A model generated the notes under the pieces. The model saw only the letters and a list, made by a program, of their open reading frames with translations, did not search any database and had not been told where the DNA came from. This document shows, piece after piece, positions 62,701 through 64,000 of a stretch of 64,000 nucleotides of DNA (position 1 is the first letter of the stretch; every line of letters starts with the position of its first letter). The position numbers and the translations under genes are program-made. The DNA lies in the NCBI RefSeq assembly GCF_003688895.1, contig NZ_REFV01000017.1, positions 1 to 64,000 on the forward strand, read 5' to 3'. The DNA comes from Dokdonia sinensis (lineage in GTDB: Bacteria; Bacteroidota; Bacteroidia; Flavobacteriales; Flavobacteriaceae).

Positions 62701-63243
62701 ATGAAATCAATTTTTACAGCAATATTATTTGTCGCAAGCTCGGTGGTATTTGGACAGGCTTACACGGGCAAGGACGATATTAAGTTTCAGGTAGGAGCTA
62801 ACTTCCAAGAGAACGGAACGGGAATCGTCTCCACCTTTGACTATGGAGTGGGTGAAAATATCTCTATAGGAGTAAAGGGAATGTACCTGTTAGGGGTTGA
62901 GGAATTTAGCGATGTCGCCATCGCCGGAACCGAAACCACCTTTGCTGATGCTGAATTTGGCGACCGTTTTGACTTGCGTGTTCGTTTTAATGCAAATTTG
63001 GGTAATGTGATAAATATAGATGAGAACTTTGACCTTTACCCTGGACTAGATTTGGGACTTAAGAATTTTGGCGGGCATCTAGGAGCGCGATATTTCTTTT
63101 CTCCAGGATTTGGAATCTTTACAGAGCTTAATGTGCCTTTTGCACAATACACTCAAGACGAAGATTTTGACCTACGTGACCGCCCACGGAAGGAACTGAA
63201 CAATCAATTTAATTTTTCTATTGGAGCTAGTTTCAATTTGTAA
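62701..63243 (+). CDS. Small exported beta-barrel-like protein (possibly DUF6646)
   Basis: The 180 residues have a signal peptide (SIFTAILFVASSVVFGQ) and a mature part of alternating strands: DDIKFQVGANFQENGTGIVSTFDYGVGENISIGVKG, FDLRVRFNANLGN, LGLKNFGGHLGARYFFSPGFGIFTELNVPF, ending in NNQFNFSIGASFNL with an aromatic-free hydrophobic end. This suits a small outer-membrane barrel, and the DUF6646 family is a possible match from memory. Function unknown. Confidence 0.8.
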   Translation: MKSIFTAILFVASSVVFGQAYTGKDDIKFQVGANFQENGTGIVSTFDYGVGENISIGVKGMYLLGVEEFSDVAIAGTETTFADAEFGDRFDLRVRFNANLGNVINIDENFDLYPGLDLGLKNFGGHLGARYFFSPGFGIFTELNVPFAQYTQDEDFDLRDRPRKELNNQFNFSIGASFNL

Positions 63244-63299
63244 ACGAGGAACATATTTTAATGGAATCCCATCCTTAGTGATGGGATTTTTTTTGTTTA

Positions 63300-63315
63300 T
63301 GCTTTCGCGAAAGCG
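63300..63315. repeat. Palindrome copy, 14-mer core perfect
   Basis: Intergenic after the barrel-like gene, before the DtxR promoter; first base is T. Confidence 0.92.
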
Positions 63316-63378
63316 TAATTATATTGTTATTTTTAGCCTTCCCTAAAATAAGTTTTTTACAACCCCGTACTTTATAAT

Positions 63379-63386
63379 TACCTTTG
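63379..63386 (+). promoter_or_regulatory. -7 element before the DtxR-type gene (TACCTTTG)
   Basis: Fits TAnnTTTG and ends 4 bases before the ATG at 63391. A palindrome copy lies 64 bases upstream of it. Confidence 0.5.
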
Positions 63387-63390
63387 GCGT

Positions 63391-64000
63391 ATGTATACAT
63401 TAGCAGAGGAAAATTATCTTAAGGCTATCTTCCATTTACAACAAGAGGTAAAAGGTGAGGTGCCTACAAATGCTATAGCAGAAACGCTCAAGACAAAGGC
63501 ATCCTCTGCTACAGATATGGTGCAGAAACTTGCAGACAAGAAATTGCTTCAGTACCGCAAATACAAAGGCACGCGTCTCTCTAAAGAAGGAGAGAAAGTA
63601 GCTGTAAAAGTCATTAGGAAGCATCGTCTTTGGGAGGTGTTTCTGGTGGAGAAACTCAACTTTCATTGGGATGAGGTGCACGATATTGCAGAGCAACTCG
63701 AGCATATTCAGAGCGACGAACTTGTAAACAGGCTGGATGCCTTTCTAGACCATCCCGATTATGATCCGCACGGCGACCCGATTCCTGATAAAAACGGAAA
63801 CATAAAAAGCGCTGAGAAAAAGTTACTTTCCGAACTAAAAAAAGGAAACGAAGGTGTACTTGTGGGTGTGCGTGAGACTAGTGCAGATTTTCTACAGTTT
63901 CTGGACAAACGCAAGATATCCATAGGTACTAAAATCAAGGTACTGGGCAAAGAATTTTTTGACGGCTCTATGGTCATACAAGTACAGCGAGAGCAGTTCT
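63391..64000 (+). CDS. DtxR/MntR-family metal-dependent transcriptional regulator (partial at window end)
   Basis: 203 residues are visible with no stop. The N-terminal winged helix reads MYTLAEENYLKAIFHLQ and TNAIAETLKTKASSATDMVQKLADKKLLQYRKYKGTRLSKEGEKVA, then the dimerisation and metal-binding domain with IRKHRLWEVFLVEKLNFHWDEVHDIAEQLEHIQSDEL and HPDYDPHGDPIPDKNG, which hold the His/Glu/Cys-type metal sites. An SH3-like FeoA domain is entered at the edge. It should control iron or manganese uptake genes. Confidence 0.93.
   Translation, partial: MYTLAEENYLKAIFHLQQEVKGEVPTNAIAETLKTKASSATDMVQKLADKKLLQYRKYKGTRLSKEGEKVAVKVIRKHRLWEVFLVEKLNFHWDEVHDIAEQLEHIQSDELVNRLDAFLDHPDYDPHGDPIPDKNGNIKSAEKKLLSELKKGNEGVLVGVRETSADFLQFLDKRKISIGTKIKVLGKEFFDGSMVIQVQREQF

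Overview
The window comes from a marine-type member of the Flavobacteriaceae. Supporting signs are the gliding genes gldE and gldD beside ssb and mutY, a DUF4270 lipoprotein, ATP-dependent PckA, an isolated atpD-atpC pair with a very short epsilon subunit, a NagB/PIG-L fusion, Bacteroidetes-style promoters (TAnnTTTG) and the lack of Shine-Dalgarno sites. The abundance of CGCTTTCGCGAAAGCG recalls Dokdonia-like genomes; that placement is inference. I see no rRNA, tRNA or CRISPR array.

Layout. 1-152: edge of an IS1182-type insertion sequence. 0.2-3.6 kb (minus): pantothenate genes panC-panD, then a YbhN-like membrane protein and an esterase-like protein without its usual serine. 3.7-8.0 kb (plus): half-length glycogen-synthase-like protein, DUF4270 lipoprotein, glmS. 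8.1-13.1 kb (minus): DUF4956 membrane protein, CotH/beta-helix protein, VTC-type polyphosphate polymerase and a lipoprotein-like pyrophosphatase, a compact unit that may handle phosphate at the envelope. 13.4-17.4 kb: atpD, atpC, nagB/PIG-L. 17.5-24 kb: XRE/DUF2975 cluster, membrane-anchored TPR-LuxR regulator with a divergent exported protein, M61 peptidase. 24-34.3 kb: biotin genes bioF, bioD, bioA, a ketoacyl synthase and bioB, broken up by an AT-rich nucleotidyltransferase pair, a ParDE module and a tandem Coa1-like pair, followed by a JmjC-type cupin. 34.4-44.6 kb: housekeeping genes (RNase G, a 30-residue basic protein, HU, mutY-ssb-gldE-gldD, saccharopine dehydrogenase, DUF423, pckA). 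44.7-50.8 kb: small accessory genes including two more toxin-antitoxin modules, dinB, two VOC proteins and a CYTH protein. 50.9-59.2 kb: PBP1C and a very large alpha-2-macroglobulin. 59.5-64 kb: SLC13 transporter, RibA-like/TPMT-like pair, recX, a barrel-like protein and a partial DtxR regulator.

The strongest signal outside the genes is the palindrome: thirteen perfect 16-mers, four more perfect 14-mer cores and five imperfect copies, on average one per 2.9 kb, in coding and non-coding DNA alike. Inside genes it is read in all three frames and gives AFAKA, RFRES or LSRKR in unrelated proteins. A second repeat of 27 bases sits in frame in both BioF and the macroglobulin. The four-gene 8.1-13.1 kb unit and the nucleotidyltransferase pair are the best candidates for poorly described gene systems.
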